Shown here: positions 1-5,096 of the stretch, one piece after another
How the letters are laid out: each line of letters opens with the position of its first letter
Position numbering within the stretch: position 1 is the first letter of the stretch
Assembly (NCBI GenBank): GCA_016212245.1
Contig: JACRGU010000173.1
Span: 1 to 6,224 of the forward strand
DNA length: 6,224 nt
Direction: 5' to 3'
Source: Nitrospirota bacterium
GTDB lineage: Bacteria; Nitrospirota; Thermodesulfovibrionia; Thermodesulfovibrionales; SM23-35
Made by a program: the position numbers and the translations under genes
The notes under the pieces: generated by a model
What the model saw: the letters and a program-made list of their open reading frames with translations, nothing else
Database searches by the model: none
What the model was told of the DNA's origin: nothing

Positions 1-564
1 AATACCAAAATTGTTTTTTATCAGTGTAATATTTATCTTGTATTTTTTAAAGAGCCCAAACAGAGAATTATTAACAACATCCTCTTTCAGTAGTTGCGGG
101 CATACATAATGAGGTATGTATAACTCCTGGATTATAACAGGCCTACCTTTAACAATAGTTACCCTTTTTATATAAATAGAGTGTTTATCTGGTGGAATAT
201 TGAGAATGGTACTCAGATTACCCATAGGCATCATTGTTGTCTGAGCAAGAATCTTAGTTGAGAAGGAAATCCCTGGCTCAAGCATGAGCTCACGAAAACT
301 TGTTAACATACTTAGTTCGTCGGACATCTGCTTCTTAACAAAGGTCCCTTTACCTTGCTGACGGGTGAGATAACCTTCTCTAACAAGTTCTGAGATGGCA
401 GTCCTCACAGTTGACCTGCTAACACCATAGATTTTACAAATTTCTTCCTCTGTTGGTATTTGAGAACCCAATTCCCATTCATTTTTTTCAATCTTTTTTT
501 TCATAATTTCGCAAAGCTGAAAATAAAGTTTATGAGGATATTCTCTATTAATTATTTCTGCCAT
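1..564 (-). CDS. GntR/HutC-family transcriptional regulator, C-terminus cut by window edge
   Basis: DNA-binding repressor/activator of the GntR family, HutC subfamily, whose C-terminal domain normally binds a small effector. Translating the minus strand from the ATG at 564 gives 188 open codons running off the window. Residues about 8-78 form the GntR winged helix-turn-helix, with the canonical run PTEEEICKIYGVSRSTVRTA (37-56), then ELVREGYL and the wing GKGTF (71-75). From about residue 85 a UTRA effector domain follows, recognisable by KRVTIVKGRPVIIQELYIP (133-151), the usual 'x-R-x-x-x-x-x-G-x-P-x-x-x-x-x-x-x-P' pattern. A full member is about 235-250 residues, so roughly a fifth is missing. 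The start is chosen because the HTH domain begins right after it; no Shine-Dalgarno sequence is visible, so the message may be nearly leaderless. It is separated by 416 bases from the USP operon on the same strand and is probably its own unit. Its effector and targets cannot be read from the sequence. Confidence 0.93.
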   Translation of the reverse strand, partial: MAEIINREYPHKLYFQLCEIMKKKIEKNEWELGSQIPTEEEICKIYGVSRSTVRTAISELVREGYLTRQQGKGTFVKKQMSDELSMLTSFRELMLEPGISFSTKILAQTTMMPMGNLSTILNIPPDKHSIYIKRVTIVKGRPVIIQELYIPHYVCPQLLKEDVVNNSLFGLFKKYKINITLIKNNFGI

Positions 565-577
565 CGATATGAGTTTA

Positions 578-593
578 GTTATAATGTTATAAC
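578..593. promoter_or_regulatory. Palindromic operator candidate upstream of the GntR regulator
   Basis: The sequence GTTATAATGTTATAAC is a perfect inverted repeat with 7-base arms and a 2-base centre. It ends 13 bases before the regulator's start codon. GntR proteins bind as dimers to short palindromes and often repress themselves, so this is a natural autoregulatory operator. It does not exactly match the GTxTAxAC core often quoted for HutC-type sites. It overlaps the only plausible -10 elements for the gene. Confidence 0.5.
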
Positions 594-610
594 CTTATTT
601 GTAACATCAA
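581..610 (-). promoter_or_regulatory. Weak promoter candidate for the GntR regulator
   Basis: On the minus strand TTGATG (605-610) and CATTAT (581-586) are 18 bases apart. The -35 is reasonable and the -10 is weak. The -10 falls inside the palindrome at 578-593, as expected for a self-repressing gene. Start of transcription would lie about 10 bases or less from the ATG, consistent with the absence of a ribosome site. Confidence 0.3.
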
Positions 611-980
611 CATAATAAATTTAAAACCTAAAAAAAGCAAATGAATGTTTTTAATAAGTTTATAAAAAATTTAAAGCTTTCCCCTTAGAGATAGTATCCA
701 AAATTCAGGCTTACCATAGAATCTCAGAAAAAATGCCCTTGAGCGGACATTACGAAATTTTGGGGGTTCCTGTCTTGGCGAAGGGAGCATCCCCTCCTTG
801 GGGCAAGAGGGTAAGTGGGTATCAAGGGGAAGAAAAGGAGGGGGGTATTGTAGCAGAGCCTGGGTGTCAGCTTATCAGCTTGTCAAGGGTTTTTTAATCG
901 GGAATCCTTTTTCAAAAAACTTTTAAAATCTTTAAGGATTAATAACATACCTGCTCAACCATTTCTCTTAAAACCTTCTT
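594..980. other. Long intergenic stretch without a convincing gene
   Basis: Between the regulator's upstream region and the stop codon of the last operon gene I see no supported gene. The flanks (about 600-720 and 890-980) are very AT-rich, while about 730-885 is a distinctly G-rich island on the plus strand. The island holds an open frame of 54 codons (ATG at 733, TAA ending 897) without a Shine-Dalgarno sequence, domain or recognisable similarity, so I do not call it. AATCCTT (903-909) and AAGGATT (934-940) form a long-looped inverted repeat of 7 bases that could help end transcription of the operon from the right, but it lacks a compact stem. No RNA family was recognised. Confidence 0.6.
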
Positions 981-1826
981 TTATGGCTTTCTTACTACCA
1001 GAACAGGACAGCCTGCATGTCCTATTACCCTTTCAGTCACGCTTCCCATAAGAAGCCTTTCTATGCCGCTTCTGCCGTGGCTTCCAATAACTATGAAACC
1101 TGCTTTCTTCTTCTCTGCAGTATCAACTATGACCTCATGAGGCTCACCTTTAAGGGTAAATGCCTCAACCTTTATACCCTCCTTTTCTGCAACCTCTTTC
1201 ACCATACCAACACTTGCCTCTGCAACTAAAAGATCTTCATCCTTTTTAGCAACAGAAAGGGCAATAAGACTACTTTTAGTGCGTTTTGCAATGCTTATGG
1301 CCTCACGGGATGCGAGATCGCTGAATATTGAACCATCTGTTGGAACAAGAATCTTCTCAAAGGTGATTCTGGCAAACCTCGGCACAACCATGACCTTGCA
1401 AGGTGAGTGGCCTATTACTTTAGCAGTAACGCTACCCAACATGAGCCTCGTGATCCCTGTTCTTCCTCGTCTGCCCATAATTATCATCTCCACCTTGTTT
1501 TTTACCGCCTCATCAACAATGTATTTATAAATTTCTGGACCCCGGCGTTCAATTATCTCACAGACAATCCCTTCCTTCTCAGACCTTTCTTTTAATGATT
1601 CAAGATGTTGTCTTGTTACTATTTCTAACTTTTCAAACGCTACCAGCGGATAGTTGTAGGCACGAATGTCAGGTGTTTCTGCAACAGATATCACATAGAG
1701 TTTACTGCTACAGGTCTTTGCTAAATTAATGGCCTCCCTTATTGCACCTTCACTGAATTCAGAACGGTCTGAGGCCAAAAGCAGCTTTTCCATCTTTGCT
1801 ACAGGACATACCTGATATGCGCTCAT
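981..1826 (-). CDS. Tandem universal stress protein (two UspA domains), last gene of the operon
   Basis: A 281-residue cytoplasmic protein made of two UspA folds, a family that binds ATP and modulates stress survival, usually by protein contacts. Domain 1 is about residues 12-150 and domain 2 about 158-281. Each keeps the G-2x-G-9x-G-S/T ATP-binding motif: GRRG (118-121) with GS at 131-132, and GSHG (248-251) with GS at 261-262, so both halves probably bind nucleotide. The first-strand motif is PTDGS in domain 2 (162-166) but SDRS in domain 1 (19-22), where the usual glycine is arginine. The start is the ATG at 1826: a perfect AAGGAGGT (1833-1840) lies 6 bases upstream, and MSAYQ.CP matches the start of the paralogue at 2632-3474. 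The frame stays open a further 26 codons upstream, but that part runs into a palindromic repeat and is not conserved. It is 115 bases downstream of the CBS gene. Confidence 0.95.
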   Translation of the reverse strand: MSAYQVCPVAKMEKLLLASDRSEFSEGAIREAINLAKTCSSKLYVISVAETPDIRAYNYPLVAFEKLEIVTRQHLESLKERSEKEGIVCEIIERRGPEIYKYIVDEAVKNKVEMIIMGRRGRTGITRLMLGSVTAKVIGHSPCKVMVVPRFARITFEKILVPTDGSIFSDLASREAISIAKRTKSSLIALSVAKKDEDLLVAEASVGMVKEVAEKEGIKVEAFTLKGEPHEVIVDTAEKKKAGFIVIGSHGRSGIERLLMGSVTERVIGHAGCPVLVVRKP

Positions 1827-1832
1827 CTCTCC

Positions 1833-1840
1833 ACCTCCTT
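1833..1840 (-). promoter_or_regulatory. Ribosome binding site deciding the start of the distal USP gene
   Basis: AAGGAGGT on the minus strand, 6 bases before the ATG at 1826. It places the start 26 codons inside the longest open frame, in agreement with the paralogous USP that begins with the same MSAYQ. Confidence 0.9.
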
Positions 1841-1890
1841 CCTTGCTTGGCTCTTTAAACTTTTTTGTGAGAACTCTTTGCACCCTCTTA

Positions 1891-1936
1891 AAATCCCCCC
1901 ACACCCCCCTTTAACAAAGGGGGCAAGGGGGGATTT
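1891..1936. repeat. G/C-block palindromic repeat (nested hairpin) between the CBS and USP genes
   Basis: Outer arms AAATCCCCCC (1891-1900) and GGGGGGATTT (1927-1936) are perfect complements of 10 bases. Inner arms CCCCCTTT (1905-1912) and AAAGGGGG (1916-1923) pair over 8 bases around the loop AAC. Only 3-4 mismatched bases separate the two stems. From memory, elements of this AAATCCCCCC...CCCCCTTT...AAAGGGGG...GGGGGGATTT pattern are scattered in intergenic regions of many Nitrospirota and deltaproteobacterial genomes, so this is probably a dispersed mini-palindrome. On the minus strand it is followed by ATTTTAAG, only a weak U-tract, so termination would be partial at best; it could stabilise the upstream message end. 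Confidence 0.85.
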
Positions 1937-1941
1937 AACTT

Positions 1942-2364
1942 TTACAAAACAGCACTTGTGAGTTCATCGAATATCTCTATCATTCTTACTACACCGACAA
2001 ATTTCTTTTTGTTTTCTATAACTGGCAGTAAAATCAGATCATTATTAAGCATCAGATCTGCTGCCTTAGTGACAGGGTCATCAGGTTCGACAAATAATTT
2101 CGCTGGAATCATAACCTCGCTTACAGGACTCTCTGCCTTTTCCTTTGATTCAAGCCCTTTCAGGATATCCTTAAGGGTCAATGTACCGAGGATGTTATAC
2201 TTTTCGTCAAATACCAGGACTGCCAGAGGGTGAATACATTTCTCTGTCCCTATAACAGACTTTTTAATTACCATTATTGCCTGCTTAATCGTGAACCAAT
2301 AGGGTACATGAGGATACTCAAAAACATCAATCATCAAATCCTTTACAACTTTACTTTTTGCCAT
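1942..2364 (-). CDS. Two-CBS-domain protein, probable adenylate-sensing regulator
   Basis: A 140-residue stand-alone pair of CBS domains (a Bateman module). Such modules bind AMP, ATP, S-adenosylmethionine or related nucleotides and regulate a partner protein. CBS1 covers about residues 6-72, ending in the strand-turn-helix PLAVLVFDEKYNILGTLTLK (46-65). CBS2 covers about 80-138, with VSEVMIPAKLFVEPDD (81-96), LPVIENKKKFVGVVRM (113-128) and a closing helix. No other domain, signal or membrane segment is present, so it acts in trans in the cytoplasm. Start: ATG at 2364 with AAGGAGG (2373-2379) 8 bases upstream. It lies between two USP genes and downstream of an exporter, all on the minus strand, suggesting that it senses adenylate status for that system. 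The first CBS is less canonical in its N-terminal half (YPHVPYWFTIKQAI) than the second. The ligand is unknown. Confidence 0.93.
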   Translation of the reverse strand: MAKSKVVKDLMIDVFEYPHVPYWFTIKQAIMVIKKSVIGTEKCIHPLAVLVFDEKYNILGTLTLKDILKGLESKEKAESPVSEVMIPAKLFVEPDDPVTKAADLMLNNDLILLPVIENKKKFVGVVRMIEIFDELTSAVL

Positions 2365-2385
2365 AAAACCCCCCTCCTTAATTTT

Positions 2386-2418
2386 ACCCCGTTAGAAAGC
2401 CTGCGCTTCTAACGGGGT
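2386..2418. repeat. Perfect 12-bp stem hairpin upstream of the CBS gene
   Basis: ACCCCGTTAGAA (2386-2397) and TTCTAACGGGGT (2407-2418) are exact complements with a 9-base loop. On the plus strand it is followed by TTATT, on the minus strand by AAAATT, so it is not a classical terminator for the operon's direction. It sits 7 bases before the CBS gene's AAGGAGG, i.e. in the leader of that gene. Options are a dispersed palindromic repeat, an RNA processing or stability element, or an attenuator-like structure; the sequence does not decide. Confidence 0.75.
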
Positions 2419-2463
2419 TTATTGATAATTTAAAGTTTAGAAAACTTGGAATTCATTCTATCA

Positions 2464-2576
2464 TCACCTTACAAATGACCAAAAATAATTCAGATGCTCT
2501 GCAATCCCTGAGCCTGCAAGGCAAACGACAACAGCGACAATTCTATTTAAAAAGTTTGCCTATTTATAGCGGCCAC
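2464..2576 (-). pseudogene. Small single-helix membrane peptide gene, interrupted by a one-base frameshift
   Basis: Not a recognised family. On the minus strand AAGGGAG (2583-2589) lies 6 bases before GTG at 2576, which opens MAAINRQTF and then hits TAA at 2547-2549 just after a run of five T (2549-2553). The frame reached by a -1 shift, or by one extra T in that run, continues without a break as LNRIVAVVVCLAGSG..., then AEHLNYFWSFVR, ending at TGA (2464-2466). Joined, this gives a coherent 37-residue peptide: a short basic/polar N-terminus, a hydrophobic helix (about residues 13-26) and an aromatic-rich tail ending in R. The second part has no ATG, GTG or TTG of its own after an in-frame TAG, so it needs the first. 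It lies in the 267-base gap between the USP and CBS genes. It may be a decayed gene, a homopolymer sequencing error, or programmed slippage. Its reality rests on composition and the ribosome site only. Confidence 0.45.
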
Positions 2577-2631
2577 TGAAGTCTCCCTTCAAATCTTCAA
2601 ATTTTTTTCCTTTGAGGCACACCTTCCCTGA

Positions 2632-3474
2632 TTAAAGCTTCCACACCAAGACGGCACATTTTGTATGCCCTATAACCCTTTCCGTCACGCTTCCCATGAG
2701 TAGTTTTGATATGCCAGTCCTGCCATGGCTTCCGACAACTATGAGACCGACATCCTCCTGGGCGGCTGTATTAACTATAACCTCATGAGGCACACCTGTC
2801 CTGATTAAAGTTTCCACCTTTATGCCTTCCTTTTCAGCAGCCTTCTTTACCGTATCAACACATTCCTTTGCCATTGGAAGGTTTTCATCTTTCTTGGCAA
2901 CGGAAAGGACGAACAGGGTACTCCCACAGCGTTTTGCAATGTCTATGGCCTCCTGGGATGCAAAATCGCTATGCATTGAGCCATCTGTAGCGATAAGTAT
3001 CTTTTCATAGGTAAGTTTCGCATCTTTAGGTACAACCAGAACCCTGCAGAGTGTATAGCCTATGACCTTTGCGGTTACGCTTCCCATCATAACTCTTTTA
3101 AGCCCTGTCCTTCCGTGCCTGCCCATAATTATCATCCCGACCCTATTTTTTCTTGCCTCGTCGACAATATATTCATGAGGTTCCTCTCCTATATGCGCAA
3201 TAATTTCGCAGTCAACGCCCTCCTTTGATGCCATCTCCTTAACCGATTCAAGATGCTCCCTCGTCTCTCTTTCAATCTTTTCGACAAGCCCTGGTGCAAG
3301 GGCCATAAGCTCAGGATTAGTTTCTACAACAGATATCACATAGAGTTTACTGCCACATGTTTTTGCTAATGCAATAGATTCCCTGACTGCGCCCTCGCAG
3401 TATTCAGAGCCATCTGTAGATAAGAGTAACTTTTCGAGTCTTGCCATTATTGGACATGCCTGATATGCACTCAT
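2632..3474 (-). CDS. Tandem universal stress protein (two UspA domains), operon-internal copy
   Basis: A 280-residue soluble protein with two UspA folds, paralogous to the USP at 981-1826. Domain 1 spans about residues 13-150 and domain 2 about 156-280. The opening strands read STDGSE (19-24) and ATDGS (162-166). Both ATP-binding motifs are complete: GRHG (118-121) with GS at 131-132, and GSHG (248-251) with GS at 261-262, so this copy is fully canonical. Start is ATG at 3474 with AGGAGGT (3482-3488) 7 bases upstream; that ribosome site lies inside the end of the preceding gene, whose TAA is one base before this ATG, so translation is probably coupled. A 27-base stretch (3327-3353) is identical to 1682-1708 in the other USP, pointing to duplication or gene conversion. 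Its position directly after the two membrane genes suggests that it serves the exporter, perhaps as an ATP-dependent modulator; this is inference. Confidence 0.95.
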   Translation of the reverse strand: MSAYQACPIMARLEKLLLSTDGSEYCEGAVRESIALAKTCGSKLYVISVVETNPELMALAPGLVEKIERETREHLESVKEMASKEGVDCEIIAHIGEEPHEYIVDEARKNRVGMIIMGRHGRTGLKRVMMGSVTAKVIGYTLCRVLVVPKDAKLTYEKILIATDGSMHSDFASQEAIDIAKRCGSTLFVLSVAKKDENLPMAKECVDTVKKAAEKEGIKVETLIRTGVPHEVIVNTAAQEDVGLIVVGSHGRTGISKLLMGSVTERVIGHTKCAVLVWKL

Positions 3475-3475
3475 A

Positions 3476-3898
3476 TTAGTGACCTCCTGACTTTAAGATT
3501 CCGCTTGCTGCAAGAGTCAATACGGCTATTTCTATGAAAGCAATAACCACATACGGGGTATCCTTTTTGCGTATCAATATCGGCAATATGACGAGGTAGC
3601 ACAAAATCGTAAGTCCTGCAAGGAGCGCTATTCCTATAAAATTCAGATAATCTCCTTTGCCTACCATCGCCAGCCATGCCCATCCGGTAGGAGCTCCCAT
3701 GGAATGTATGAAATCCTTCGACTTCATACCCCAGTATTTAGGGATATCCTGTGGTGGGATAAAGGATGACAATATCCCTAACATATATATAATGAAAGTT
3801 ACCACAATGATCGCAAGCCCTAAAAACATTCCGATATTTAAAATATTTGCATATGCTATCTGTTCTCCTGTTGCCTTTGTTGTTTTTGCCTGTGCCAT
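3476..3898 (-). CDS. Small three-helix inner-membrane protein, DUF1634-like, partner of the exporter
   Basis: A 140-residue membrane protein with three predicted helices at about residues 20-46, 86-108 and 115-134, and a 40-residue loop between the first two that contains IPPQDIPKYWG and MGAPTGWAWLAM. The last two helices joined by RKKDTPYVV recall the DUF1634 proteins, which are commonly encoded beside TauE/SafE transporters; I base this on pattern and context, not on a search. Start: ATG at 3898, preceded by AGGAGGTT (3903-3910), whose first bases overlap the TAG stop of the exporter gene. The gap to the exporter is 10 bases and to the next USP one base, so the three genes are almost certainly co-transcribed and translationally coupled. 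The likely role is accessory subunit or stabiliser of the exporter. No catalytic residues are recognisable. An alternative is an unrelated lineage-specific membrane protein. Confidence 0.85.
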   Translation of the reverse strand: MAQAKTTKATGEQIAYANILNIGMFLGLAIIVVTFIIYMLGILSSFIPPQDIPKYWGMKSKDFIHSMGAPTGWAWLAMVGKGDYLNFIGIALLAGLTILCYLVILPILIRKKDTPYVVIAFIEIAVLTLAASGILKSGGH

Positions 3899-3908
3899 TT
3901 CTAACCTC

Positions 3909-4883
3909 CTATTTCCATATTTCGAGCCCTTTAAGCAGGGCCCTCAAACCTGCAAAGAGTAGAAGTCCTATAACCAACCACTTAATCGCCTTTGGCTTTG
4001 TCCGCGCAAGTATCTTAACACCCACAATAGAGCCAAGCATTATTCCGATAACTGATGGGACAACTATCATAGGAAGCACTGCCCCTGAATTCATGTAAAT
4101 CCATGCAGCCGAGGTATCTGTTATGGAAAGTAGAAACTTGCTTGTGGCAACGGATATCTTGAGGGGCGCACCCATGAGAATGTTCAAGACCGGAACATTT
4201 GCCCATCCTGCACCGAGACCGAACATACCGGCCATCACCCCGATAACTATGAACAGCAATAACCCCGGAAGGGTCCGGTGTATATTCCATTCAACATCTT
4301 TTCCCAGAGATTCTTCCCTGTAGATTCCCATTATACCCAGGGACTGGGATAAACCATCAGGCTTCGGCACAACCGGGAAATCAGATTTTTTTGCTGTGGC
4401 CATGATTATCACTATACCTATAATAGTGGCGCCGAGAAGGATATTGACCAACTTGGCAGGAAGGGCAAGTCCTATCATGGCTCCCACTATTGCTGCAGAT
4501 GATGCAATTAGTGCTACCGGGAGGGCAAGACGAAGGTTGGCAAGATTTCTCTTGAGAAGACCCGGGCCTGCTGCAAGCGCACCGGAGAGGGCTACTATAA
4601 GGCCGGCGCCCCTGACAAAGTCAATATGAAAAGGAAAAAATCCTCCTACAAGAGGCACGAACAAGACACCGCCCCCAACACCACCTAAAACAGCCAGGAT
4701 ACCCAGGATAAATGTAAAGACGAGTAGTATAATCGGCCATGCCCACCATGGAGTCTTTGAGCCTGAGGCCACTGCCTCTGGCACTGTTGATGGTTCAGTA
4801 GACGCAAGCACAGTACCAGCTACTAAGATTAATGTTAAAAAAACTCCAGCTATGAATAGAAATCTTGATAATCGTTGTGACAT
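3909..4883 (-). CDS. TauE/SafE-family (DUF81) anion exporter, first gene of the operon
   Basis: A 324-residue inner-membrane permease of the TauE/SafE family, whose characterised members are linked to export of sulfite, sulfoacetate or other organosulfur anions. Counting from the chosen start, an N-terminal hydrophobic segment (7-27, ending VLA) could be a signal peptide or first helix. Then come the two family repeats: GGVGGGVLFVPL (67-78) in the first half and MFGLGAGWANVPVL (220-233) in the second, each followed by several helices, closing with a basic C-terminal helix. A cytoplasmic loop of about 45 residues (164-208) with GIYREESLGKDVEW separates the halves, as in the long-form homologues I associate with sulfur-metabolising anaerobes. 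The start at 4883 is preferred over an in-frame ATG at 4904 because GGGAGGG (4890-4896) lies 6 bases before it, while the upstream ATG has no ribosome site. The substrate is not determined by sequence. Confidence 0.92.
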   Translation of the reverse strand: MSQRLSRFLFIAGVFLTLILVAGTVLASTEPSTVPEAVASGSKTPWWAWPIILLVFTFILGILAVLGGVGGGVLFVPLVGGFFPFHIDFVRGAGLIVALSGALAAGPGLLKRNLANLRLALPVALIASSAAIVGAMIGLALPAKLVNILLGATIIGIVIIMATAKKSDFPVVPKPDGLSQSLGIMGIYREESLGKDVEWNIHRTLPGLLLFIVIGVMAGMFGLGAGWANVPVLNILMGAPLKISVATSKFLLSITDTSAAWIYMNSGAVLPMIVVPSVIGIMLGSIVGVKILARTKPKAIKWLVIGLLLFAGLRALLKGLEIWK

Positions 4884-4889
4884 ACCTAA

Positions 4890-4896
4890 CCCTCCC
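4890..4896 (-). promoter_or_regulatory. Ribosome binding site deciding the exporter start
   Basis: GGGAGGG on the minus strand, 6 bases before the ATG at 4883. It favours this start over the ATG at 4904, which would add the residues MHLGGLG, themselves encoded by this ribosome site. Confidence 0.8.
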
Positions 4897-4954
4897 AAAT
4901 GCATGTTTTGATTTGCAATACACCTGATATATTTTGCAACATAATTCGCTGGAT

Positions 4955-4983
4955 ATAATAATTTAACTACATCATAAAGTCAA
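4955..4983 (-). promoter_or_regulatory. Sigma70-type promoter of the exporter/USP operon
   Basis: On the minus strand TTGACT (4978-4983) and TATTAT (4955-4960) are separated by exactly 17 bases, a near-consensus arrangement. Transcription would begin near 4948, leaving a leader of about 65 bases before the exporter ATG. The -35 box is next to the putative end of the insertion sequence that starts around 4984-4992, so the promoter may be original or partly supplied by the element. Confidence 0.65.
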
Positions 4984-4991
4984 TGAAACGA

Positions 4992-5085
4992 ATTGCCTCA
5001 TCAAAAATCTATATGAAATTAAATCATTGCCTCATTTAAAAATCTACACGAAAATAAGACAATTGTCTCCTAGGAATTGTAATAC
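4992..5085 (+). repeat. Iterated ~35-base direct repeats at the left end of the insertion sequence
   Basis: ATTGCCTCAT starts at 4992 and again at 5026; the units continue as CAAAAATCTATATGAAATTAA and, with one added base and a few changes, TTAAAAATCTACACGAAAATAA. A third, degenerate unit begins at 5062 (ATTGTCTCCT). Spacings are 34 and 36 bases. AGACAATTGTCT (5057-5068) is a 12-base palindrome across the second junction. Iterated sites ahead of a transposase gene typically are its binding sites in the element's terminus. The exact outer tip cannot be fixed because the other end is outside the window. Confidence 0.7.
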
Positions 5086-5096
5086 AGGAGGCAAAG

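Noticed and set aside
881..889. TTGACA on the minus strand (886-881) as a -35 box
   Set aside because: No acceptable -10 lies 16-19 bases away; the nearest TACAAT is 28 bases downstream.
733..897. Plus-strand open frame of 54 codons in the G-rich island
   Set aside because: No Shine-Dalgarno sequence, no recognisable domain, low-complexity G-rich codons; kept only as an observation.
903..940. Terminator for the operon downstream of the distal USP
   Set aside because: The 7-base arms AATCCTT/AAGGATT enclose a 24-base A/T loop and no compact G/C stem with U-tract follows, so it is too weak to call.
1827..1904. N-terminal extension of the distal USP by 26 codons
   Set aside because: It has no ribosome site, its beginning overlaps the G/C palindromic repeat, and the paralogue starts at the equivalent MSAYQ with an excellent AAGGAGGT in front of it.
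1017..4629. Plus-strand open frames inside the operon genes, and a minus-strand frame at 5480-5737 inside the transposase
   Set aside because: They lie wholly or largely opposite or out of phase with well-supported genes, lack ribosome sites and encode no recognisable motifs.
4884..4904. Exporter start at the upstream ATG (4904)
   Set aside because: No ribosome site precedes it, and the seven extra codons coincide with the GGGAGGG site of the downstream ATG.
4992..5061. CRISPR-like direct repeats
   Set aside because: Only two contiguous units and a degenerate third without unique spacers, lying directly ahead of a transposase gene; transposon-end repeats explain them better.
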